DNA from: an uncultured Eubacteriales bacterium
GTDB taxonomy: Bacteria > Bacillota > Clostridia > Oscillospirales > CAG-272
Length of the DNA stretch: 45,829 bases
Assembly (NCBI GenBank): GCA_910586545.1
Contig: CAJUIQ010000012.1
Coordinates: 5,822 to 51,650, forward strand
Direction of reading: 5' to 3'
Both the position numbers and the translations under genes were made by a program. This document shows positions 1 to 7,244 of the stretch, piece by piece (positions within the stretch are counted from its first letter, which is position 1; each line of letters begins with the position of its first letter). The notes under the pieces were generated by a model. That model did not search any database and was not told the DNA's origin. It saw only the letters and a program-made list of their open reading frames with translations.

Positions 1-394
1 TTTCACATGTGTTTAAGCTCGCGTTTTGTAAAATACGTTAATTTATTGTGGTGCTTTACCAGTTTTTCGCTTTAGTGTATAGAAATTATGACTACTGGTA
101 TTCCGCAAAATTCAGGGCAAAATAAGTGTACAAAAAAGCGCTTTTGCCGCATTTACACTTTTGAGGCGCAAAAAGCATTTCTACAAATGAAGAAATCCCC
201 TATTTATCGGGGATTTACACGTTTTTTCGCTTTTTCAGATATTGTCTTGTTATACAAAATACATTCTTTATTTGCATTTGTTTGTCGTTTGTATAAAAGC
301 TTTTATTTTTTTGAATTGCCAGCTGTATCTCGAAATATTTTCGGCATTTTTATATCATAATCTACAATTGTAGATACTCCTCTTTTTTCCTTTT
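1..394. other. Intergenic stretch without a convincing gene
   Basis: This A+T-rich stretch lies downstream of the minus-strand aminotransferase gene, at the left window edge. It holds a hairpin at 193-216 (AAATCCCC/GGGGATTT) followed a few bases later by six T's on the plus strand, which could end a plus-strand transcript coming from outside the window. A perfect 14-base palindrome, TCTACAATTGTAGA, sits at 361-374. A 90-codon open frame at 88-360 has no ribosome binding site and no recognisable domain, so I do not call it a gene. Confidence 0.5.
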
Positions 395-1543
395 TTACCA
401 GCCTATATCGCGCAAATAATTCTTCAATACACAAATAACCTGGTCCACCTCATCAATCGTGTTATATCCATGGATGCCTGTGCGAATATATCCACGTCTA
501 AAAGAACATGCTACTTGGTTCTGTTTTAAAATATGAAAAGCGCGCGCAGGATCAGGAGGTAAAAATGATACTATAGTGGAGCGCTCGGCGTCCTTCATAG
601 CACAGGGGGCAAGTATAATTCCAAGCTTCCTTAGCTGTTCTATAAAATATCCGCTGATATTCCATGCCGATGTATAGATATTTTCAAAACCGACCTTCTT
701 CATAAGCAGGAGTGACGCACGCAATCCGGCAATCCCCGGTGCATTCGGCAGCGCCCCTTCAAAGCGAGAGGCATCCTCCTTTAGCAAAAAATGATAATCT
801 GGTGAATCTATTGATGTTTGCATACTGTCCGCACCCACAAACGGAGGTATAAGATCGGGCAGCAGTTCTCGGCGCACATACAAAAAACCGGTGGAAAACG
901 GCCCCAGCAGCCATTTTGAAGATAACCCGGCTAAAAAGTCGATTTGATAGCGCTGCACATCCATGGGCATCACGCCTAGGGATTGTGCGCAATCTACCAC
1001 AAAAAACGCATGATGCGCCCGACACCATGCACCTATCTCTTCAAGATTAGCGGCAAAACCATCCGCATACTCCACGCTACTCACCGTTACGACTCGCGTG
1101 TGTTCGTCGGCATACTGGTCTAGCATTGCAACAGTCAAACCTCCGCCGCAATGGGGAATGATACGTGCTTCTACACCCCTGCTCTGCTCCAGTCTCTGCC
1201 ACGGATAGACATTAGAAGGAAATTCCCGATTGCATAGGATAACATTATCTCCTTCACGCAGCGGCAATGCGCCGGCAATAGAGTTTATACCGTATGTGAC
1301 ATTCTCCGTAAAAGCAATTTCGTCCGGCTGCGCGCCAATCAGCTCCGCGAGCATTGATTTACATACCGGAAAGATTTCATCGGCGTATTGATAGTACCGC
1401 ATTGGCATGGCTTGTCTGCGCTGCATACAAGCATTTATTGCTTCTGTCACACATGGAGCCACAGGCCCCATGGATGCGTTATCAAAAAAAATCCCGTTCT
1501 CCACTGTTTGACGCAGCGCGTCTCTGAGTAACTCTACACCCAT
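395..1543 (-). CDS. Class V aminotransferase-fold PLP enzyme
   Basis: The protein (382 aa) is a fold-type I PLP enzyme of the class V aminotransferase / cysteine desulfurase / isopenicillin-N-epimerase-like superfamily. Visible signatures are FFDNASMGPV near the N-terminus, VDCAQSLGV (cofactor Asp and Gln) and SSKWLLGPFSTGFLY around the presumed PLP lysine. I see no desulfurase-type Cys loop, so an epimerase, lyase or transaminase is more likely; the substrate is unknown. I place the start at ATG 1543: its A is the last base of the folT stop codon (TAATG), a classic coupling overlap. A longer reading frame extends 31 codons upstream, but it would overlap the transporter gene. It shares the promoter and THF riboswitch of that gene, which suggests a link to folate or one-carbon metabolism; that link is inference. 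Confidence 0.85.
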   Translation of the reverse strand: MGVELLRDALRQTVENGIFFDNASMGPVAPCVTEAINACMQRRQAMPMRYYQYADEIFPVCKSMLAELIGAQPDEIAFTENVTYGINSIAGALPLREGDNVILCNREFPSNVYPWQRLEQSRGVEARIIPHCGGGLTVAMLDQYADEHTRVVTVSSVEYADGFAANLEEIGAWCRAHHAFFVVDCAQSLGVMPMDVQRYQIDFLAGLSSKWLLGPFSTGFLYVRRELLPDLIPPFVGADSMQTSIDSPDYHFLLKEDASRFEGALPNAPGIAGLRASLLLMKKVGFENIYTSAWNISGYFIEQLRKLGIILAPCAMKDAERSTIVSFLPPDPARAFHILKQNQVACSFRRGYIRTGIHGYNTIDEVDQVICVLKNYLRDIGW

Positions 1544-2064
1544 TACTTGTTTTCTCCCGAATGATATTTGCTCCCGCCAACCAGCAGCGCGATACGGCGC
1601 GCAATAAAGTAAATACAAACAATTTGCAGCGGGCATGTGATGAGATTTTGTATTGCCCGTCCGGGCAGCAATGCGAGATACTCCATGCCGGACTGCAAAG
1701 TTAAAAAATAAGTTTTCAAAAGCAGGCTAACAAATACGCTGTCGCAAAGCACGGCAAGCGTGACGCGAGGGAGGCTGATTGGCTTACGGTAAAAAGAGAA
1801 CCCGTAAATTATGCCGGTGAGAATCGCCGGAATCGTTAAGGGTGGAAAATATCCGAAGCTGCCCAGCAGCGCTATTAAAATATCGCTGATTGCAGCCGCT
1901 GCTCCGCTCCATACAGGTCCGTATAGCATTGCAATAATCGCCAGCGGAAGAAATGCGAATCCGATTTTTACGGCCGGCAGTGAGATGGATATCAGCCTGC
2001 CTGCCGCGACTTCCACAGCGATCAATACACCAACTGTCACAAGTTTTCGTGTTTTTTCATTCAT
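1543..2064 (-). CDS. folT: ECF transporter S component, FolT-like (folate)
   Basis: A 173-aa integral membrane protein with about five to six hydrophobic segments. It would be the substrate-binding S component of an energy-coupling factor importer, working with a shared EcfT/EcfA module encoded elsewhere. Features typical of FolT are the N-terminal RKLVTVGVLIAVEVAAGRL helix, a KIGFAFLPLAIIAMLYGPVW segment and a FPPLTIPAILTGIIYG segment. The THF aptamer in the leader independently supports folate as the substrate. The start ATG at 2064 has GGAGG at 2072-2076, seven bases upstream. Stop and next start overlap by one base, so transporter and aminotransferase are made from one message. Folate is the best call; another vitamin cannot be excluded from the protein alone. 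Confidence 0.85.
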   Translation of the reverse strand: MNEKTRKLVTVGVLIAVEVAAGRLISISLPAVKIGFAFLPLAIIAMLYGPVWSGAAAAISDILIALLGSFGYFPPLTIPAILTGIIYGFSFYRKPISLPRVTLAVLCDSVFVSLLLKTYFLTLQSGMEYLALLPGRAIQNLITCPLQIVCIYFIARRIALLVGGSKYHSGENK

Positions 2065-2072
2065 AAAAACAC

Positions 2073-2095
2073 CTCCGAAATTAATATTAACGGAG
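2073..2095 (-). promoter_or_regulatory. Shine-Dalgarno sequestering hairpin of folT
   Basis: CTCCG at 2091-2095 is complementary to CGGAG at 2073-2077, which is the core of the folT ribosome binding site. The loop is A+T-rich. This would allow translational control in addition to the upstream attenuator; the pairing is visible, its use is inferred. Confidence 0.5.
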
Positions 2096-2105
2096 ATTTT
2101 TATAT

Positions 2106-2147
2106 AAGAAAACCTCCGTTTATGCAGAAAAGCTACATGAACGGAGG
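2106..2147 (-). terminator. Attenuator terminator in the folT leader
   Basis: On the minus strand CCTCCGTT (2140-2147) pairs with AACGGAGG (2113-2120), followed by TTTTCTT (2106-2112), forming an intrinsic terminator between the aptamer and the gene. A competing pairing exists: GCTACAT (2174-2180) with ATGTAGC (2132-2138). The 5' strand of this antiterminator overlaps the 3' strand of aptamer helix P1, so ligand-bound P1 should release the terminator. This predicts an OFF switch. Confidence 0.75.
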
Positions 2148-2177
2148 CTGTTTAATATATGGTCGTCCGACATATGT

Positions 2178-2295
2178 AGCAACGGGATGCGGATTCTGCA
2201 CCGTCAGCTTAAAGTTCGCTGTTCGTCCTGCCGACAACTCCCTGTTCGGCGGGCACTACATGCCGTAAGGCACACGCGCAAAATCCTACTTTGCT
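2178..2295 (-). promoter_or_regulatory. THF (tetrahydrofolate) riboswitch aptamer
   Basis: Read on the minus strand, the leader matches the THF riboswitch architecture. P1 is AGCAA/TTGCT (2291-2295 with 2178-2182). An AGTA junction follows, then P2 GGATTTTGC/GCAGAATCC. The P3 hairpin GCCGA...TCGGC has a loop containing ACAGGGAGTTG, resembling the conserved GGGAU loop. An ACGAA linker precedes the P4 hairpin CAGC...GCTG, then ACGGT leads back into P2, and the conserved GCATCC follows P2. Compared with the usual roughly 90-nt aptamer it is longer (118 nt): J2/3 carries an extra G+C-rich stretch that could form a small hairpin (GTGCC/GGCAT). Recognition rests on recalled consensus, not on a covariance search. 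Confidence 0.82.
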
Positions 2296-2353
2296 TTCCC
2301 TGTCAGCCATGACATGCATAAATCCAGGTCATTAGCGACATATCTAATTTGAT

Positions 2354-2382
2354 ATTATATGCGCGTGTACAAGATTTGTCAA
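2354..2382 (-). promoter_or_regulatory. Consensus sigma-A promoter for the folT operon
   Basis: TTGACA at 2377-2382 and TATAAT at 2354-2359 are perfect consensus hexamers separated by 17 bases. Transcription should start near 2347, about 50 bases ahead of the THF aptamer, giving a leader of roughly 280 nt. Confidence 0.85.
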
Positions 2383-2399
2383 TATTTTTCCTTCATATA

Positions 2400-2840
2400 A
2401 AAGTATTTTATCGGAATAGAAATTTTATTCGCACCGTATTCTATTCGTTTCAAGAAGTATGGCGGAAAAATCTTGCTCTATCAGATTCGGAGTAGGATAT
2501 GGTTCCATGCTTATCCAGGCACTATATTCACATGGAAATACTTACTCACTACATCAAGTCTAATTACAGTTATGTATCGGCTCGTGATCATAAGATTGCT
2601 CCAATCGCATGGCAGTCACCGCCATATGGTTGGAACTGCTGCTATACGGGACAATAATACTGCACGCCAAAATTTTTATTTTTTGCGTAATGATTTTGTG
2701 TCTGTTTCTCGCTTTTCTCAAGACTTCACTTTCCTTCTTTATAATTAAATTTACATTAGTACAAAATATATCAGCGTTTGCTGTCGCAAAAATATAGTCT
2801 GTTTCCTATATCTTTGCATTTTGTCGAGAACATAAATTAA
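2400..2840. other. Intergenic stretch, no supported gene
   Basis: This A+T-rich gap separates the folT promoter from the end of the defence operon. Several open frames of 50-90 codons exist on the plus strand, including one at about 2501-2656, but none has a credible ribosome binding site or a family I recognise. It may be decayed coding sequence at the edge of the defence island. Confidence 0.4.
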
Positions 2841-2841
2841 A

Positions 2842-2870
2842 TAAAAGACCTTGCAAGCAAAGGTCTTTTA
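2842..2870 (-). terminator. Bidirectional-looking terminator of the defence operon
   Basis: TAAAAGACCTT (2842-2852) and AAGGTCTTTTA (2860-2870) form an 11-bp stem with A and T tracts on either side. It lies 12 bases past the res stop codon and should end the operon on the minus strand. Confidence 0.75.
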
Positions 2871-2881
2871 TCCATACTATT

Positions 2882-5800
2882 TTAGAGTGTAGATTTAAAT
2901 TTATCCCATTTTGACGCAACCTGCATTTCAACCTCACCGCCAAGCGCCTTAAAATGCTTTTTACCACAGTGAATTTTAAACTGTTCGCGGGTACGCAAAT
3001 CAAACAGGTTGGTGCTGCCTTTAGTTTCCAAAACGAAATACAGCTTTTCTTCACCGTTTTTAGTCAGGTACACTGCCCAGTCGGGATTATAGGTTCCTAT
3101 CGGCGTCTGTATCTTAAACCGTTCCGGTATCTTGAAAAATAATTTTACATCGGGATCATTGTCCAGCGCAACGGCAAACGGCTTTTCGATGGTGGAGCTA
3201 TCATACACCACATAATCGTACACGCTTTTATCCACCGCAACCGCGTTCCGATCAAGGTTTGCCATTAGTTCTTCCGTTTCGAATACCTCCTGCACATAGT
3301 AATCCTCACCGGCAAGCCTTTGATAGCTGATGCCGTCAATATCCAACTGATAGCAGTTGTTTTGAATTACCTCCGTGAGCTGCTCAATGAATGCCTGCGG
3401 ATTGCGGAGCATATCCTTCCCTCTGTCGCTCTGCCTGATGATTTCCAGCACGACGCGCCTGTTGACCAGCGTCTGTTCGCTGATAACCATCACGATATTC
3501 GGAATGGCAATACCATCGTTCTGAATATCCTTGCTTCGAAACTCTCTGGCGGTATGTTTCACACCGTAATTTGTGATGTCGATATCGGCAGTCTGGGATA
3601 CAAGCCGCATTTTCGGAACAGCGGGGAGCTCTTTGAAATCCTTCACGCAGTTTTCAATCAGCGCATCGGTATCAATATCTACCCGATAAGTGGTCTTATG
3701 CTTGAGCTTATTCCACAGCTCCATAAATTCCGGCGAAATAATGATCTGCTTTTTCAGCTTCACCACCACATCTCGACTGGCGTCTCGGATCGGCGGCTTG
3801 CTGTCGGCTTTTTTGATGATGCTTTCAAACCGCTGCCTTGCGGCCTCATATTTTTGGGGCAGGTCAAGGGTTCCGGTTTGCAGGGCGTTTTTCATGGTGT
3901 CCTTCATCTTCCCGGATTTGCTGATGTAGCCTTTTTTCTCAAAGTGTTCAATGATTTCCTTTGCGTCATCGTAGCTGATTTCTTTTTCTTCCGTCACAGT
4001 TTCAGTATAAGAAATATTTGACAGCGATTTAATGCTTACCGTCTCCTCCGGATCTCCTTGTTCTAATACTTCTTGTACTTTGGGCAATATAGGTGTAAGC
4101 TCTGCTGAAAACTCTACTTGATTTTCTGCAAGCGCCCGGCGTAAATCGGCAGCAAAAGGTTTATTTTTTGTAGTTGGCACAACTTCTGTAATAACAGATA
4201 GAATTTCCTGTGCCTGTGCAGGCGTGACCGTTTTCTCTACCGTCCGCTTTTCCTCATAAATCATGCCGGAGAACATGCTGATCTCGATCATACCGAACTT
4301 AAGCCCAGTTTCATCCTCAATCTCTTTTTGCAGGGTTTCTGCAAATTCCGCGAAGCTCTCATTGGCGATGACATGCAGCAGATTGACGTCCTTATCTTCA
4401 ATGCGCTCGCCGCTTTGATCCACACAAAGACGCAAGCCTCTGCCGATTTTCTGACGGCAAGTAAAAGTAGATTTTTGATCAATCAGCGTACAGACCTGAA
4501 ACACATTCGGGTTGTCCCAGCCCTCTTTCAGTGCAGAGTGCGACCAGATAAAACGTAGAGGGCAATCAAAGGACAGCAACCATTCCTTATCCTTCATAAT
4601 GGTGTTGTAGGTGTCGTAGTCGGCAATGGTGTCGCCCTTGGTGTCCTTGTACACGCCCTTCTTGTCTTGCGAAAAATATCCGTCGTGAATAGTTGACAAG
4701 GAACAATGAACAGGTAACAGTTGGGACGAGCCATGAAATCTTTGCCTCAGTTCTGTATATTTCTCCTTGTTGATCAGGTCAATGTAGCACTCTTCAAACA
4801 TGTTGGCATAAATCCCGTTCAAATTGTTACCTGTTACCTGTTCCCCGTTCACTCTATACTTTTCTACCTTGTCGATGAAGAATAGGGACAGTACCTTAAT
4901 CCCGCGGCTGTTCAACAGCAGTTCTTTGTCTAGATGAATTTCAATCGTCTTGCGGATTTGCTCCCGCTTGATTAGGTTCTCATCAATGTCTCCCATAGAC
5001 TGCCCCAACTTGAGTATTTCCGTGTTGGAGAACTCAACGCACTCCCTGTCCGGCGTACAGTCTATGCCCGCTATGGTGTAGCCGTCGTAAAATTCCCGCT
5101 CGCCGGAGAGAACATACAAATCTGAATTCGGTTTTACTGTCATCGTCTTGCGGGCAACCTTGCCGTCTTTTGCCTTTACATCTATCTGCACCTTCGCCTT
5201 GAAACCGTCTTTCTGCGACACTTCCAGCAGGCGGATATACGGCTTGTTAAAGTCGTTTTCAGCGGAAACGCTGGACACACAGATTTGCTTGACCAGCCCC
5301 ATCTGATAGGCGTCCACAGGCGTTAGACGAAATACCGTATTGATTTTTTCTCTATGCGTTGCAGAATAACGCAGAACACACAGCGGATTCAGTGAGGCAA
5401 TCGCTTCTTTCGCTTTCGGCGTGTTGTCCACGCTCTGCGGCTCGTCCACGATGACAATGGGATGAGTGTCTTGTATGTACCGCATGGCAGTTTCACCGTT
5501 CAGCTTATCCTGCGCCTGATTGATGATGTTTTCCGCTTTCTTGAATGCGTCAATGTTGATGATCATAATTTCAATATTGGCGCTGGTCGCAAACTGCCGC
5601 ACATCGGACAGCTTGGCGGAATTGTAGATGAAGTACCGATACGGCACATTATCGTACAGAGCAGCAAAGTGGTCTTTGGTAATCTCAAAGGATTTATACA
5701 CGCCCTCTCGAATAGCAACGGACGGCACAACAATGATAAACTTGGTAAAGCCGTATTTGCGGTTCAGTTCCAATACGGTTTGAGTGTAGACAAAAGTTTT

Positions 5801-6079
5801 ACCGGTTCCCGTCTCCATTTCCACGCAGAAGCGTTTATTGTCGATCTCATCCGTCAAGGGCAGATTAAACCGCTTTTGAATACCGTGCAGGTTTTCCAGC
5901 ATGGCGCTGTCGTCAATAAGCTGCGCGTTGCCAATGCCGAATTCATTTTGCAAAAGGCTGACTTGGTTTTCCTTCATAACAGTAAAGGTAGATGTTGTCT
6001 TTTCCTGTCCGGCAAACAAATCCACCACGGCGGCGGTTGCGTCAGATTGGTAGCCTTGTTTTTTGAATTTAAGTTTCAT
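2882..6079 (-). CDS. Type III restriction enzyme Res subunit
   Basis: A 1065-aa superfamily 2 helicase/endonuclease that should act with the Mod protein of the same operon in ATP-dependent cleavage of unmethylated DNA. Walker A is ETGTGKT (residues 89-95). The DEAD-like motif II is DEPQ, around residue 213. A later motif VI-like QKIGRGLRL is present. The C-terminal nuclease has PD (999-1000), then ETK (1018-1020), the PD-(D/E)XK pattern expected of Res proteins. The length is normal. Two stretches in the middle (NGEQVTGN near DNA 4822-4853, SSQLLPVHCS near 4688-4722) are encoded by heptamer-repeat arms like those seen in mod and look like in-frame additions. It is the last gene of the operon, 12 bases after the AlbA_2 gene stop. 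Confidence 0.93.
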   Translation of the reverse strand: MKLKFKKQGYQSDATAAVVDLFAGQEKTTSTFTVMKENQVSLLQNEFGIGNAQLIDDSAMLENLHGIQKRFNLPLTDEIDNKRFCVEMETGTGKTFVYTQTVLELNRKYGFTKFIIVVPSVAIREGVYKSFEITKDHFAALYDNVPYRYFIYNSAKLSDVRQFATSANIEIMIINIDAFKKAENIINQAQDKLNGETAMRYIQDTHPIVIVDEPQSVDNTPKAKEAIASLNPLCVLRYSATHREKINTVFRLTPVDAYQMGLVKQICVSSVSAENDFNKPYIRLLEVSQKDGFKAKVQIDVKAKDGKVARKTMTVKPNSDLYVLSGEREFYDGYTIAGIDCTPDRECVEFSNTEILKLGQSMGDIDENLIKREQIRKTIEIHLDKELLLNSRGIKVLSLFFIDKVEKYRVNGEQVTGNNLNGIYANMFEECYIDLINKEKYTELRQRFHGSSQLLPVHCSLSTIHDGYFSQDKKGVYKDTKGDTIADYDTYNTIMKDKEWLLSFDCPLRFIWSHSALKEGWDNPNVFQVCTLIDQKSTFTCRQKIGRGLRLCVDQSGERIEDKDVNLLHVIANESFAEFAETLQKEIEDETGLKFGMIEISMFSGMIYEEKRTVEKTVTPAQAQEILSVITEVVPTTKNKPFAADLRRALAENQVEFSAELTPILPKVQEVLEQGDPEETVSIKSLSNISYTETVTEEKEISYDDAKEIIEHFEKKGYISKSGKMKDTMKNALQTGTLDLPQKYEAARQRFESIIKKADSKPPIRDASRDVVVKLKKQIIISPEFMELWNKLKHKTTYRVDIDTDALIENCVKDFKELPAVPKMRLVSQTADIDITNYGVKHTAREFRSKDIQNDGIAIPNIVMVISEQTLVNRRVVLEIIRQSDRGKDMLRNPQAFIEQLTEVIQNNCYQLDIDGISYQRLAGEDYYVQEVFETEELMANLDRNAVAVDKSVYDYVVYDSSTIEKPFAVALDNDPDVKLFFKIPERFKIQTPIGTYNPDWAVYLTKNGEEKLYFVLETKGSTNLFDLRTREQFKIHCGKKHFKALGGEVEMQVASKWDKFKSTL
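4688..4722. repeat. Heptamer-repeat arm (ACAG type) inside res
   Basis: The plus strand carries GAACAATGAACAGGTAACAG and flanking bases, with the same roughly 7-base spacing of ACA cores seen in the arms at 7450-7550, 7746-7840 and 9249-9273. It is in frame with res. Confidence 0.6.
4822..4853. repeat. Heptamer-repeat arm (CTGTTAC type) inside res
   Basis: The plus strand reads TTGTTACCTGTTACCTGTTC, the complement-type arm. It lies about 100 bp from the ACAG-type arm at 4688-4722 and in the same relative orientation as at the other sites (ACAG arm left, CTGTT arm right). The intervening DNA reads as ordinary res coding sequence. Confidence 0.6.
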
Positions 6080-6091
6080 TTTATTTCACCA

Positions 6092-7231
6092 TTACTTCTT
6101 TATACTTCTAAACTCAATCAACATTTCGTTTAGCTTCAGAGCATTTCTAAATCTATTCTCAATTTCTGCCATATTATACCCTGGTCGTTCCTCAAAATGC
6201 GGTATATTACCTTCCTTGGTGGGGCTGTTAAATTCCTCAATATTTTCAATAATATAATTTTCAAAATCATTTTTTTCTGATTCCGAATTATATAAAACAA
6301 TACATTCAAGAAACCGCTTTCGCGCCCAAGACTCATCACTCATTGATTCTTCATTGTTTTTAAAAAAATTATGAAGAGCATATTCAATAGAATCTTTAAT
6401 ATAAAAATTATACCAAATATCACTGTTTTGTTTTGGAAATATACCTTCTTTTAAGGGAGCTGAAGTAAAACATCTACCACCATCTAATGCTACACCGCCC
6501 GCAGAAAAAATCAATGTATTATGATAATATAAGTTAATGTCAAACCAGTGAGGCGTGCTGTCGGTTTGACTAAATAAATAGAATTCATATCCATTTCTTT
6601 CATCACCTGCAGAAACTATTTTTATTGTGAATTCTGGAGAATACTTATAATAACGAACACCATTTTCAATGTCAGTCCACTCCGATTTGTTTGCAAGATA
6701 TACTTTGCATTTGTCCAGCGCAGTGAATGTCAAACCAAATCTTTTTTTCCATAAAAACTCAACTTTGTCAATATCTGCTGATTTATTCTTTGGTGTGTTC
6801 GTATCCATAATTCGCGTATATATATTTCCTGCAAATACACCTTGGTATTGATCTTCAAGATAATACGGTGTATGTGTATCATTTTTTATTATTAATACAT
6901 CGATTTTTTTATTTTCAATAATCACCGTCTCAACATAAACTGTCGGTCGAATTCCACCAGCAAATTTTTTGTCCTTTAGAAAATCAACAATATTTTGAGT
7001 CGATTTTCTATTTTTATCGCTAGAAATATCAACAATGGAATAATTATTAGATTCATCAATTCCAATAATTATCAGTCCGTCCTCTGTAGTAAGATTATTT
7101 GACATACAAATTATATCATGTAATAAATCTGCATTGTTTGAATGCCATTCTTTTTTAAAATCCCAATACTCTCCTTCTTGTTTTAAAAAAATCAGTTCAG
7201 CAATTTTATCCTCAAGTTTATTTTTCCCCAC
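6092..7231 (-). CDS. AlbA_2/Schlafen-type domain protein in the R-M operon
   Basis: A 379-aa protein. The first 150 residues look like an AlbA_2 (divergent AAA-4, Schlafen-like) domain: a WDFKKEW motif, then LLHDIICMSNN, then GLIIIGIDES. Such domains bind nucleic acid or nucleotides and occur in transcription factors and phage-defence proteins. The remaining 230 residues are not recognised and lack membrane segments. Its DNA is clearly more A+T-rich than mod and res, suggesting a later arrival. It sits between mod and res (13 bases after mod, 12 before res), so it is co-transcribed with the type III pair. A role as an accessory effector or regulator is inference; no enzyme activity can be assigned. 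Confidence 0.75.
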   Translation of the reverse strand: MGKNKLEDKIAELIFLKQEGEYWDFKKEWHSNNADLLHDIICMSNNLTTEDGLIIIGIDESNNYSIVDISSDKNRKSTQNIVDFLKDKKFAGGIRPTVYVETVIIENKKIDVLIIKNDTHTPYYLEDQYQGVFAGNIYTRIMDTNTPKNKSADIDKVEFLWKKRFGLTFTALDKCKVYLANKSEWTDIENGVRYYKYSPEFTIKIVSAGDERNGYEFYLFSQTDSTPHWFDINLYYHNTLIFSAGGVALDGGRCFTSAPLKEGIFPKQNSDIWYNFYIKDSIEYALHNFFKNNEESMSDESWARKRFLECIVLYNSESEKNDFENYIIENIEEFNSPTKEGNIPHFEERPGYNMAEIENRFRNALKLNEMLIEFRSIKK

Positions 7232-7244
7232 GTTTTCTCTCCCC

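Noticed and set aside
88..360. 90-codon plus-strand frame at the left edge
   Set aside because: No ribosome binding site, no recognisable domain, runs through a hairpin and very A+T-rich; looks like chance.
2100..2350. T-box, cobalamin or TPP riboswitch in the folT leader
   Set aside because: None of their conserved boxes (T-box TGGNACC, B12 box, TPP CTGAGA) is present, whereas helices and loops match the THF type.
2473..2797. Plus-strand frames of 50-90 codons in the intergenic gap
   Set aside because: No start signals and no family similarity I can name; several frames are equally open.
3320..4021. Long plus-strand frame opposite res (233 codons)
   Set aside because: It is antisense to a well-supported Res gene and lacks start signals; typical shadow frame.
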